Source: Bathymodiolus japonicus methanotrophic gill symbiont (lineage in GTDB: Bacteria; Pseudomonadota; Gammaproteobacteria; Methylococcales; Methylomonadaceae). From it: a stretch of 64,000 nt of DNA. Positions 10,936 through 19,318 of this stretch are shown in pieces. The stretch's first letter is position 1. Every line of letters starts with the position of its first letter. The notes below the pieces were generated by a model. That model had not been told where the DNA came from, did no database searches, and worked only from the letters and a program-made list of their open reading frames with translations. The position numbers were made by a program, and so were the translations under genes. Where the stretch lies: assembly GCF_019721995.1 (NCBI RefSeq), contig NZ_BLYC01000007.1:124001-188000 (forward strand). The letters run 5' to 3'.

Positions 10936-12219
10936 CTATACAACTTCTTCCACATCTATACCACCAAGGATGCCCATATATTGCTGATCAATTTCTATCA
11001 GCAAGTCCCAGCCTCCCAGTTCGGTAAAATCTTCGCGCATGATATTGGCTACTGAAAACAACTTGGCACGCACATCCCCCTGACTTGGCAGTAAATGGCA
11101 TAAACGCGTCACTTTAGTTGCGGAGAAAAGCTCCGCCAGCGCCTGTAACAGCAAATCCATACCGGCTCCAGTTTTTGCCGATAAACAGACACGTACAGGT
11201 AAGCCCTGCTCATTACGGTCGATACGCGGTTTAAAGTCGTCCAGTAGATCTATTTTATTATATACTTCCAACTGTTGATTAGTATCCGCACCAATTTCTT
11301 TCAACACGCGATTCACTTCAGCAATCGTTTCTGCGCGATACTCATCATTGGCATCAATGATATGCAACAATAAATCAGCCTCTGTTGCTTCCTGCAATGT
11401 CGACTTAAATGCCGCAACTAATTCATGGGGTAAATGGCGTATAAAACCCACGGTATCAGCTAAGACAACTTCTGATGCGTTGGGTAATTTAAAGCGCCTT
11501 AAGGTTGGGTCCAGTGTCGCAAATAACTGATCCGCCGCATAAATATCTGCACCAGTCAGGCTATTAAATAAGGTAGACTTCCCGGCATTCGTATAACCCA
11601 CCAAAGACAATCCGGGAATTTCCGAACGCTTACGCCGGGCGCGCCCCTGGTGTCGTTGCTTGACTACTTTTGCCAGACGACTTTGTACTAATTTAATTCT
11701 TGCGCCTACCTGACGCCTATCATCCTCTAGCTGGGTTTCCCCGGTACCACGCATCCCGATACCCCCTTTTTGTCTATCTAGGTGGGTCCATCCTCGGGTC
11801 AACCGTGAAGACAGGTGATTTAACTGTGCTAGCTCAACTTGCAATTTTCCATCATAGGATTTTGCGCGCAAGGCAAATATATCCAGAATCAAGCCATTAC
11901 GGTCAACTACACGAAACTCTAATGCTGCTTCTAAATTTCGCTCCTGACTCGGCGTTAATACGTGATTAAACAGTACCAAATCGGCTTCTGTTTCTGCAAT
12001 GACAGCTTTTAATTCTTCTAGCTTTCCCGAGCCTATAAAATACTTGGCATCGGGGTACTTGCGTGTGCCAGTTAACACATGCACGACTTCTGCGCCTGCT
12101 GAACTCGCTAATTCCTTTAATTCATTTAAATCTTCCTGGCCTGCATGTAGATTAATATGCACCAGTACAGCTCTTTCCCCTGATTCAGGACGATCAAACA
12201 AAATTAATCTCCCTGTCAA
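10936..12219 (-). CDS. hflX: GTPase HflX, ribosome-rescue factor
   Basis: 427 residues. The N-terminal nucleotide-binding subdomain (VLTGTRKYPDAKYFIGSGK) is followed by the conserved GGIGMRGTGETQLEDDRR linker and a GTPase domain: G1 GYTNAGKSTLFNSLTG, G3 DTVGFIRHLP, G4 YNKID. HflX binds 50S subunits and splits stalled ribosomes under heat stress. It lies 14 bases after hfq in the classical hfq-hflX-hflKC operon. Full length, no anomalies. Confidence 0.96.
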   Translation of the reverse strand: MTGRLILFDRPESGERAVLVHINLHAGQEDLNELKELASSAGAEVVHVLTGTRKYPDAKYFIGSGKLEELKAVIAETEADLVLFNHVLTPSQERNLEAALEFRVVDRNGLILDIFALRAKSYDGKLQVELAQLNHLSSRLTRGWTHLDRQKGGIGMRGTGETQLEDDRRQVGARIKLVQSRLAKVVKQRHQGRARRKRSEIPGLSLVGYTNAGKSTLFNSLTGADIYAADQLFATLDPTLRRFKLPNASEVVLADTVGFIRHLPHELVAAFKSTLQEATEADLLLHIIDANDEYRAETIAEVNRVLKEIGADTNQQLEVYNKIDLLDDFKPRIDRNEQGLPVRVCLSAKTGAGMDLLLQALAELFSATKVTRLCHLLPSQGDVRAKLFSVANIMREDFTELGGWDLLIEIDQQYMGILGGIDVEEVV

Positions 12220-12233
12220 AACAGTTACTCAAA

Positions 12234-12470
12234 TTATTCAACTCCAGTGTCTTTATTTAGCATAGTGACTGGCTTACCAGGCACTATTGTAGAAATGGCA
12301 TGCTTATAAACCATCTGTACCATGGTGTTTTTTAGCATCACTACATACTGATCAAATGAATCAATGCGACCTTGCAATTTGATGCCATTAACTAAAAAAA
12401 TATATACTGGTGTATGCTCTTTTCTGAGTGTGTTTAGAAAAGTATCCTGTAAATTTTGACTTTTTGGCAT
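12234..12470 (-). CDS. hfq: RNA chaperone Hfq
   Basis: 78 residues with the Sm1 motif ([27 protein letters not shown]) and the Sm2 signature [11 protein letters not shown]. Hfq hexamers pair small RNAs with mRNAs. The N-terminal [15 protein letters not shown] is the standard distal/proximal-face start. miaA, which usually precedes hfq, is absent: the next gene upstream is the 3' end of ftsX, so this is a rearranged neighbourhood. Promoters must lie in the 236 bases to 12706. Confidence 0.97.
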   Translation of the reverse strand: MPKSQNLQDTFLNTLRKEHTPVYIFLVNGIKLQGRIDSFDQYVVMLKNTMVQMVYKHAISTIVPGKPVTMLNKDTGVE

Positions 12471-12750
12471 ATGTCTCTCCCTATTATTATTGTTTTTTAA
12501 TTAGCCTAAAGCTCGAATCCAGTCACAACTTCAGATGATACCTTACCGATAATTAGCCTGCTTTACAAGATATAAGGACGCAAAGCTGAAATTCAATACT
12601 AGTACAGCACCTATTTTGGGAAAATGGTTAGATAAATTAATATATTAATGCTAAATCATTAACTTAAAGGAACTCCTGTCCATCAAAGCAAAAAACAGCT
12701 GCTAGACTATTCTGGTTTTAATAAGCGTAATTGATGACTAGCTACGCTAA

Positions 12751-13069
12751 CCCATCTTCGTCACTTTCATCTTTCTAAGCCATTGATTCATCGGTTTAAG
12801 CGATTTTTTGTCGAAAAATTCTCTTTAAAATCAATGGTGTTTTTTTTGAAAGTTTTGTAGTGCCATTTATGTTATTTTTGTCGATAAATTCATTGACTTT
12901 TGTCAAAAAAATCATCATTATTTGAGTGTAATTTACATGCGACAAAAATACTCTAAAAAATCCAACGTTTTATACAAAAACACAAAATCTGTAGTGCCAA
13001 CTGGCTACTTTTTAAAATTTCAACCAATTGATTTATAACAACTACATCATCAATAGTGACGAAGATGGG
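12751..13069. mobile_element. MITE-B (319 bp) in the ftsX 3' end
   Basis: Terminal inverted repeats CCCATCTTCGTCACT and AGTGACGAAGATGGG bound 319 bp of AT-rich non-coding DNA. It is flanked by a 4-base direct repeat CTAA (12747-12750, 13070-13073). The CTAA duplication fits the YTAR target pattern known for IS701-type elements, though no such transposase is in the window. Removing the insert plus one CTAA restores the last codons of FtsX exactly. Confidence 0.88.
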
Positions 13070-13168
13070 CTAAATGCACCTAACACTTCCAATGCAGACG
13101 AACCGGCTAACAATATAATAGTATCTGCAAAACTCATAAATTGCAGCTGAAACTGACTATGATAAAGT

Positions 13169-13428
13169 CAGGCGCGCCATGCTACCTCACGAAATTCCGG
13201 GACTCCTGTCGCCGTAATTCGTTCACCTACGCAGCGAATAGGAGATGCTCCAGCCGCCCTGCGTCCGCCACAGACTGAGCACAAAGCAGCTCAGTCATGG
13301 CTACCACAAATGGCTCTACGGCTATTCGGGATAAAATTTTAGCCTCCCTCGCGCGCTATCGCGCACTTCGGATTGGCAAATTTCCCTGCGCCTTCTGGAG
13401 ACTATCAGCCCGTCCGGGGCTGACAGCG
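13169..13428 (+). mobile_element. PE1 copy in ftsX (260 bp)
   Basis: Starts CAGGCGCGCC, ends CTGACAGCG; no target duplication. Host base before is T, and the next host bases are AAGG. Contains strong hairpins (GACTGAGC with GCTCAGTC; GCGCG with CGCGC; TCAGCCC with GGGCTGA next to the right end). Antisense to ftsX; excision rejoins codons LAQLA/LLYHS. Confidence 0.92.
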
Positions 13429-13444
13429 AAGGCCAGCTGTGCTA

Positions 13445-13724
13445 CAGGCGCGCCATGCTACCTCACGAAATTCCGGGACTCCTGTCGCCATAATTCGTTC
13501 ACCTACGCAGCGGATGGGAGATGCCCTGAACGCCCTGCGTCCGCAACGACTACGCACAAAAGACGCTTCGTCATTACTACCTCACTGGCTGGACGGCTAT
13601 TCGGAATGCAATTCTTGCTCCTCTCGCGTGCTGCTAGCACACGTCGAATCAGCAAATTGCCCTGTCGCCTATCAGGGACTAAAAATCACCACTTCGCTAA
13701 GCTCCATTTCCATGATTTTCAGCG
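13445..13724 (+). mobile_element. PE3 copy in ftsX (280 bp)
   Basis: Begins like PE1 (CAGGCGCGCC) and ends like PE2 (GATTTTCAGCG). Only 16 bases of ftsX separate it from the PE1 copy. Flanks TGTGCTA and ATGGTGTG; no duplication. Excision gives NTP/LAQL in frame. Confidence 0.92.
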
Positions 13725-13814
13725 ATGGTGTGTTAATCATCAACAGTATTAAGCTAATCACACACCAGGCCACGACCCCTGATATAAAACCATACCAAAA
13801 CCCTGTATAAAGAA

Positions 13815-14109
13815 TCGGGGAGTCGCTATTTTTGCGAAAGCTTGTTTTGGGCATCCCAGCCCAAGCAAGCAGCAAAAACTTAACGCGACCACTTATGCCT
13901 CCGGCGGCCCCGATTCGTCCTCGTCACCTCGTCCCGACCCAACAAGGGGTCGGAACATAGGCTCCAAATGACTTGACGCCGTGTCGGATGGCCTTTTATT
14001 TTGTCTCCACCTTCGCTAACGCTCAGACTCCGACAAAACAACGACCCTACGGCTATCGCGGACTAAAAATCATCACTTCGCTTAGGCTACGTTTCCCTGA
14101 TTTTCAGCG
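13815..14109 (+). mobile_element. PE2 copy in ftsX (295 bp)
   Basis: Starts TCGGGGAGTCGC, ends GATTTTCAGCG. Near the left end are hairpins TCGC with GCGA and GCTTG..GGGC with GCCC..CAAGC. Host flanks are AAAGAA and AAGGTAG. Excision restores ICLPFLYTG. Antisense to ftsX. Confidence 0.92.
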
Positions 14110-14856
14110 AAGGTAGACAGATAAATGCATTAGTTCCACCGACCAGCTTGGTAATGACCACTTCATCATGTCGCGTCTGCAATTCAGAACGGATAGTATT
14201 GCCAATAATAAACAACACCGCAATTGCCAGTAACACAGTCAAAATAAGCACTATACTATTTGCCATCTGCATGATCGCCTGTAATCGCGCCAGCCATTGC
14301 ATATCTAGTTGTGCAAAATCAACCTCCGGCTCATATTGCAAAACCTCAAGCAAATGCTGGAGCTGATAGGCTTCGCTTAATGAGTCTTGTGGATAGACCT
14401 GAATAACCGCAGCAGGTAACGGGTTTTTCTCTAATGCATTCAAAGCAGCACCAAAGCCACTGTATTCGCGGAATTCTGCCAGTGCTTGTTGCCTGGAAAT
14501 AACACTGACTTTAGCTACCCCTTCATTAGCCTGTATTTTAGCAGCCAATATTCTGGCTTGATCGTCGCTAATTTTATCCTGCAAAAACAAGGATATCTGC
14601 TTACCTGTCTGCAGGGAATCAACCAGTTGCTGCGCATTATTAACTAACACATAGAAGCTGCCCGCCAAGGCAATAGCTATCGCCATCACCGTAATTGCCA
14701 TCGCCGAGGTAAAAGGCGCGCGTAACAGGCGAGATAAACTGGAAATCAGCGCTTGTCGCTGCAATTGCAACTGTGTCAGCGCACGACTTTCAGTGCCGCG
14801 CTTATTCGTTTTAGCGACTCTACTGGCCCTTGCTTGCGGCGCTTCTCTAACCTGTC

Positions 14857-15519
14857 TCATGATTGCTGCGGGAGCAGTCGCCCATAATCTAATTGCAAAA
14901 CTCTATGCTGCATTTTTGTCACCAGCTCTATATCATGGGTAGCAATCAATACGGTCACGCCTACTTGCTTGAACTGCTCAAATAAATGCATAATTTCAGC
15001 AGATAATTCCGGATCCAGGTTTCCAGTAGGCTCATCCTCCAGAATCAATGCAGGCCGATTTACGACTGCTCGCGCTATACCGATACGCTGCTGCTCTCCT
15101 CCCGACAGAGCCAGCGGGTATCTATTTTCTTTGCCTAGCAAGCCTACCTTGTCTAATGCAGCGCGCACACGCCTGGCGACTTCATATGATCCTAAGCCAG
15201 AAACAACTAAAGGCAATGCGATATTATCAAATACTGTGCGGTCAAACAGCAATTTATAATCCTGGAAAATAAGCCCTAATTTGCGCCGTAAATATGGAAT
15301 TTGCCGATCGGACAAGCGGTTCAGGTTTTGTCCATCTACCAGTAATTGGCCACGCGAACAGCGCTCAATGGCGGCAATCAATTTTAATAAGGTAATTTTT
15401 CCTGCGCCTGAATGACCGGTCAGAAATGCTATTTCTCCTTTCTGCAGATGAAAACTGACATCCAGCAAGGCATCGCCCGCATCCGCATAGCGCTTAAACA
15501 CATGATCTACAGTGGGCAT
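14857..15519 (-). CDS. ftsE: Cell-division ABC ATPase FtsE, altered Walker A
   Basis: 220 residues, full length, with FtsE landmarks: QDYKLLFDRTVFDNIALPL, signature LSGGEQQRIGIARAVVNRP, EPTGNLD and ATHDIEL. FtsE powers FtsX to activate septum hydrolases. Two oddities: Walker A reads GHSGAGKITLL, where the Mg2+-coordinating Ser/Thr after Lys is Ile (one base change, AGT to ATT), and the Walker B stretch is LILEDEPT rather than the usual L-L-A-D-E. The first is expected to cripple ATP hydrolysis. It starts 3 bases after the ftsY stop and overlaps ftsX by 4. With ftsX broken, the pair looks to be decaying. Confidence 0.93.
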   Translation of the reverse strand: MPTVDHVFKRYADAGDALLDVSFHLQKGEIAFLTGHSGAGKITLLKLIAAIERCSRGQLLVDGQNLNRLSDRQIPYLRRKLGLIFQDYKLLFDRTVFDNIALPLVVSGLGSYEVARRVRAALDKVGLLGKENRYPLALSGGEQQRIGIARAVVNRPALILEDEPTGNLDPELSAEIMHLFEQFKQVGVTVLIATHDIELVTKMQHRVLQLDYGRLLPQQS

Positions 15520-15522
15520 GAT

Positions 15523-17439
15523 CTAATGCGCATCCTCACCAAATAATGCATCGATAAACTGCTCAGCATTAAAGTCCTGTAAGTCATGTATCCCCTCACC
15601 CACACCTAGAAAGCGAATCGGCACACCGATCTGCTTAGCCAGTGCAAAAATCATCCCGCCTTTGGCAGTACCATCTAGCTTGGTCAGTGCAATCCCAGTT
15701 AGCTCAACCGATTTATTAAAGTGCTCGGCTTGCGAAAGCGCATTTTGCCCTGTACCAGCATCCAGCACCAGCAAGACTTCATGCGGTGCTGTTTCGTCAA
15801 CTTTCGCAGTGATGCGCTTGATTTTCTTCAACTCATCCATCAAATTGGATTTAGTATGCAAACGACCTGCCGTGTCGGCAATCAGTACATCAACTCCTTT
15901 TGCCTGTGCTGATTGCACAGCATCAAAAATAACCGAGGCTGAATCAGCACCTGTATGCTGCGCGACTACATGAATATGATTGCGCTCACCCCAGACTTGT
16001 AATTGCTCTACAGCCGCTGCTCTAAAAGTATCACCCGCAGCCAGCATAACGCTATGACCTTGCTGTTGTAATCTTTGCGCCAGCTTGCCAATGGTAGTGG
16101 TTTTCCCCACGCCATTAACACCTACTACTAAAATAACAAAGGGCCCCTGTTTTTCCGGAATCACCAGCGGCTGACTGACAGGTTCCAGTAATTCGCGTAA
16201 TTGCTGTTTAAGCAATGTAGACAAGGCACTCACATCTTGCAATTGATGCTTCTCTACGCTTTCTTCCAGTCGAGCAATAATTTCTGTGGTGACATCCATG
16301 CCGACATCTGCCATTAACAGGCTGGTTTCTATCTCTTCCAGTAAGTCCTGATCAATTTTCCTATTGGCAAAAGTCATCACAGCAAGTGCCGAACCTAAAC
16401 CTGTACGCGTCCTGCCTAATTGCGATTTTAAGCGTAGATACAGCGATTCAGGCTCAACTACTTCAGGTTCACGCTCAACCAAGTCCGCCTGATCGACTAG
16501 CTGTGTCGCACCGTCTTGTTCATCGACTGCTGTATAGCGTCTATAAAATCTTAGCGCAATCAGCGGCAGCATCAAAACTACTGCATTAACACTATGCAAC
16601 ACCACTAACCAGGTAGGCATTAACATTTTGACTATGCCAATACCTGCAGCAATCTGCAGCAATAATAATATGCTGATCGCGATGCCTGCCCTGCGTATTT
16701 GCTTAACAGGACTTTTAGTTGCAGACAGCATAATCCACGTCATTAGCGCAAAAACGACAATGGCTAAAATACGGTGCACCCAGTTTATAGCAACTTTTGC
16801 AGTAAATGATAAAGGTGCAAACAGGTTAAATGCATTCTGGTAATCAGCCTGCGGCCACCACGAATTTAAGCAGCGCGGAAAATCGCCACAAACTAAAGCT
16901 GCATTATTTGCAGCTAACCAGGCTCCCACAGCAACCTGCAGTAGCAAAAGCGCAGCCACGCCGGTTAGCAGCCACTGGCTGTTAGCATTGCTTTTTCTGA
17001 TATATCCAGCTTGGCTTTTTAAGAACACAGCGTAAGCGATAAACAGACTTAATGCACTGAGTAGGTAAACTACTAAATGGTTCACTGCCTGGCTCGGCAG
17101 AAACTCTTGATGCATACTCAGCTGAATTTGCGCAGCCACTAAAGCAACCAACACCATAGTGTAGAGCACGATTTTAAGCCGGGCAGTTTTTAGCAAAAAG
17201 CTCGCCATTAACATTGCTGCGAGAAACAACAGCAAGTCAAAGGTACTGATATAGTGTATTAATCCGACCACATCATGCACGTTCAATGTGGTTTGGCTGA
17301 GCATTTCAGTCATCTGAGTATAACAACCGGAAATCTCAGTACAGGACATTGTATTGATATGGGTCACTCGCTGATATGTGCCTGATGCCGTCAATACCAA
17401 CAGCAGCAACCCCACTAGAAAGGTAAATAATCTGAACAT
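15523..17439 (-). CDS. Heme A synthase CtaA fused in frame to SRP receptor FtsY
   Basis: 638 residues in one open frame. Residues 1-300 or so are CtaA/COX15: eight membrane helices, a Cys pair in VCGDFPRC, and helix histidines in NWVHRILA and VVLHSVNAV; it oxidises heme O to heme A. After RFYRRY and an acidic linker comes a complete FtsY NG domain: N-domain KIDQDLLEEIETSLLMADVG, G1 VGVNGVGKTTTIGKLA, DTAGRLH, TKLDGTAKGG. There is no stop or clear second start between them. FtsY docks ribosomes translating membrane proteins. Upstream genes are oxidase assembly genes and downstream is ftsE, so the fusion welds two operons. It could be real, or the result of a deletion that removed both gene ends. 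Confidence 0.88.
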   Translation of the reverse strand: MFRLFTFLVGLLLLVLTASGTYQRVTHINTMSCTEISGCYTQMTEMLSQTTLNVHDVVGLIHYISTFDLLLFLAAMLMASFLLKTARLKIVLYTMVLVALVAAQIQLSMHQEFLPSQAVNHLVVYLLSALSLFIAYAVFLKSQAGYIRKSNANSQWLLTGVAALLLLQVAVGAWLAANNAALVCGDFPRCLNSWWPQADYQNAFNLFAPLSFTAKVAINWVHRILAIVVFALMTWIMLSATKSPVKQIRRAGIAISILLLLQIAAGIGIVKMLMPTWLVVLHSVNAVVLMLPLIALRFYRRYTAVDEQDGATQLVDQADLVEREPEVVEPESLYLRLKSQLGRTRTGLGSALAVMTFANRKIDQDLLEEIETSLLMADVGMDVTTEIIARLEESVEKHQLQDVSALSTLLKQQLRELLEPVSQPLVIPEKQGPFVILVVGVNGVGKTTTIGKLAQRLQQQGHSVMLAAGDTFRAAAVEQLQVWGERNHIHVVAQHTGADSASVIFDAVQSAQAKGVDVLIADTAGRLHTKSNLMDELKKIKRITAKVDETAPHEVLLVLDAGTGQNALSQAEHFNKSVELTGIALTKLDGTAKGGMIFALAKQIGVPIRFLGVGEGIHDLQDFNAEQFIDALFGEDAH

Positions 17440-17445
17440 ATCTGG

Positions 17446-18042
17446 CTACCCAATTTGAGAAATTCTAAGTAATTTTTTCAAATCACGCTTAACATCGTAG
17501 GGATCAAATCCTGGTGGATATTGCATCATAATATTTCCCAGTGGATCCATTAACAGCAAGCTGCCCTGCGCAATTTCCCCACCTAACTGTTGCCTGATTT
17601 TATTTGCCAGCGCAGCTGACGGCTGTACTTTTATCAAGCGGTCATCTGCATCCCACCAAGGCTGGAACCCGGGTTCTTGTTTTCCTTGCATAATAATAAC
17701 CGCACGTCGGGTGCGTGTTAAGTCCTTATTCAGCATTAGACGTAATTGTTTAGTAGCATGAATTGCATCTACACAGACCTTGTGACACTGCTTGCCAGGA
17801 ATAATATTCAGCATTACCCAATGACCACCTAACTCGCTAATGTTATCTTTGGAAAATTGATCCACCCCGGTGAAATCAGTGCGTTCCATGGTAATTACAG
17901 GAATAACCAAATCACCCTTATTAGTTGAACCCGGGCGAAAATCAGGGTCGGTCGTCAAGTACCAGGCAAACGAAAAAGGAATAATCGTCATTAAGGCCAG
18001 AATGATAATCGTACGATGGTTCTTCTGTATTTGCTTAGTCAT
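17446..18042 (-). CDS. Membrane-anchored SCO-like protein of the oxidase cluster
   Basis: 198 residues. One N-terminal helix (TIIILALMTIIPFSFAWYL) anchors a periplasmic domain. The segment HWVMLNIIPGKQCHKVCVD has a Cys-x3-Cys pair placed as in SCO/thioredoxin-like copper chaperones, and the C-terminal LLLMDPLGNIMMQYPPGFDP resembles the end of a thioredoxin fold. Its position between surf1 and ctaA suggests a role in CuA insertion or oxidase assembly; no experimental function is implied. It overlaps surf1 by 8 bases and ends 6 bases before ctaA-ftsY. Confidence 0.7.
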   Translation of the reverse strand: MTKQIQKNHRTIIILALMTIIPFSFAWYLTTDPDFRPGSTNKGDLVIPVITMERTDFTGVDQFSKDNISELGGHWVMLNIIPGKQCHKVCVDAIHATKQLRLMLNKDLTRTRRAVIIMQGKQEPGFQPWWDADDRLIKVQPSAALANKIRQQLGGEIAQGSLLLMDPLGNIMMQYPPGFDPYDVKRDLKKLLRISQIG

Positions 18043-18760
18043 GTTTCTTTGTTTTACAACTTATCCAAAGGATTAATAAAGTTAAAGTAGCTGCTAGCGC
18101 AAACCACTGAAATGCATAGGCAGTATGTTTCTCTGGAGGCATACGCGTATGAACATGCCATTCACGAACATAACCATATGGCTCTCCAGCTGCCAGCTGT
18201 AGCTGGTAATCTGCAATTGACCGGCCTAGTTTACTGGTGATTTTTTGCTGGTTTATAATTTGTAACTTGCTCGGCCAGCCTTCACTAGGCTGATCAGCAC
18301 CTTTCAGTACCAGTCCCACTTGTGGGAATTCATTCAGCACCCCGGTAATTGCAATCATTTCTGTAGACGGTATAAAGTCTATCGCAGGCAGTTTGCTCCT
18401 GTCCTTATCCATCAACACCCAACCACGATTGACCAAAATAGTCGTTGGATCATGCGCTAGTATAAACGGCGTTAAAACCAGGTAACCCACTTTACCCTGG
18501 TGAATCTGGTTGTCTAATAATATCTGATGCTGGACATCGTAATGCCCCTTTGCAATCACTCGTCTATATCTTATCGGCTTATTGTCTGCTAATAATTGTC
18601 CGATGGGCTGCGGTTGTTTTTGCATCATGGCGGTTTGATTAGCCAAAAACTCGCGCTTTTCTTCGGCTCTGCTCAACTGCCAAAAACCCAGCCGCAATAA
18701 TAAAGCAAGCAGCGCGATAAAACCTATCAGTGGTACGATTTTTATTTTACAGCGACTCAC
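18035..18760 (-). CDS. SURF1 family cytochrome oxidase assembly protein
   Basis: 241 residues from a GTG start. N-terminal helix LIGFIALLALLLRLGFWQLSRAEEK and C-terminal helix HTAYAFQWFALAATLTLLILW bracket a periplasmic domain with the SURF1 motifs ILLDNQIHQGKVGYLVLTPF and LVNRGWV. SURF1 helps heme A reach subunit I. It overlaps the next gene by 8 bases, so translation is coupled. The divergent DUF2909 gene starts 137 bases away, so a promoter pair probably lies at 18761-18897. Confidence 0.9.
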   Translation of the reverse strand: MSRCKIKIVPLIGFIALLALLLRLGFWQLSRAEEKREFLANQTAMMQKQPQPIGQLLADNKPIRYRRVIAKGHYDVQHQILLDNQIHQGKVGYLVLTPFILAHDPTTILVNRGWVLMDKDRSKLPAIDFIPSTEMIAITGVLNEFPQVGLVLKGADQPSEGWPSKLQIINQQKITSKLGRSIADYQLQLAAGEPYGYVREWHVHTRMPPEKHTAYAFQWFALAATLTLLILWISCKTKKHD

Positions 18761-18897
18761 TTTACTCTCGGCTTCATGGCTAAATCATGATTCTAGTCCT
18801 GAATCATCAGATATTTTATGCTTATCTAATTTTTCTAGGATAATGTTGATTATGTATTAAGATATAAGCATTCTTGTTTACTACCTATCTTAACATT

Positions 18898-19143
18898 ATG
18901 CTAAAAATTCTAATTATTCTGGTTTTTTTATCTATTATTGCCAGCCTGGGCATCGCATTGTTTCATTTAATAACTAACAAAGAAACCTCAGCGAAAACTG
19001 TTAAAGCGTTAACCTATCGAATCAGCATCTCTCTGGCTTTATTTATCTTACTGGCTATCGCACTTATGTCTGGACTTATCCAGCCTTCAGGAATAGGCAT
19101 GCAGATGCAATTGCAAAAAGAGAAAATGGCTGAACAAAAGTAA
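18898..19143 (+). CDS. DUF2909 twin-helix membrane protein
   Basis: 81 residues with two hydrophobic helices (ILIILVFLSIIASLGIALFHLI and ISLALFILLAIALMSGLI) and a short charged tail. Proteins of this type are typically found beside cytochrome oxidase assembly genes in Gammaproteobacteria, as here between surf1 and coxC. Function unknown. It is transcribed against the cox cluster, and the shared terminator lies downstream. Confidence 0.8.
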   Translation: MLKILIILVFLSIIASLGIALFHLITNKETSAKTVKALTYRISISLALFILLAIALMSGLIQPSGIGMQMQLQKEKMAEQK

Positions 19144-19262
19144 TCACAATAAACGGTTACTTATGGTTTCAAGTGCTGCACAGCATAAAATCTGCATTCT
19201 GCAGTTACCTTTAAGCCATCTGATAGCGGGATAAAGCCACGCTCTACAGCGGTTTATTTTGA

Positions 19263-19302
19263 CAAAAAAAAAGCACTACCTGTTTGAGGCAGTGCTTTTT
19301 TT
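19263..19302. terminator. Bidirectional intrinsic terminator
   Basis: An A-run, stem AAGCACTACC/GGCAGTGCTT with a TGTTTGA loop, then a T-run. Symmetrical A and T tracts let it serve both coxC (minus) and DUF2909 (plus). Confidence 0.88.
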
Positions 19303-19318
19303 AGGCATAGCGGTTTGC

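Larger units (their letters stand above)
12707..14860 (-). pseudogene. ftsX: Cell-division ABC permease FtsX, interrupted by four insertions
   Basis: FtsX with FtsE regulates septal peptidoglycan hydrolases. Coding pieces in order: 14860-14110 (751 nt), 13814-13725 (90), 13444-13429 (16), 13168-13070 (99) and 12746-12707 (40). Together they give 996 nt, exactly 331 codons plus stop, with family landmarks running across each joint: AFICLP/FLYTGFWYG, LMINTP/LAQLA, LAQLAL/LYHSQFQ and EVLGAF/SVASHQLRLLKPE. The inserts are PE2, PE3, PE1 and MITE-B. N-terminal cytoplasmic tail, four membrane segments and periplasmic domain are present. As written, translation stops soon after the first insert. The 5' end overlaps ftsE by 4 bases. 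Either dead, or restored by seamless excision. Confidence 0.93.

Noticed and set aside
13169-13428. PE1 as an integron cassette or attC site
   Set aside because: No GTTRRRY-type core at either joint, and no integrase of the IntI type nearby.
13297-13752. Long open frames inside and across PE1/PE3 (also at 32355, 35435, 37094 and 61558)
   Set aside because: They repeat with the elements, cross element borders into unrelated host sequence, and have no protein family features. They are by-products of GC-rich repeats.
13169-14109. PE elements as self-splicing group I or group II introns
   Set aside because: They occur in both orientations relative to host genes (antisense in ftsX, the exporter and IS-3; sense in the 35250 transposase and the 60759 remnant). 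No conserved intron core or GTGYG..AY ends were recognised. RNA splicing would require the sense orientation.
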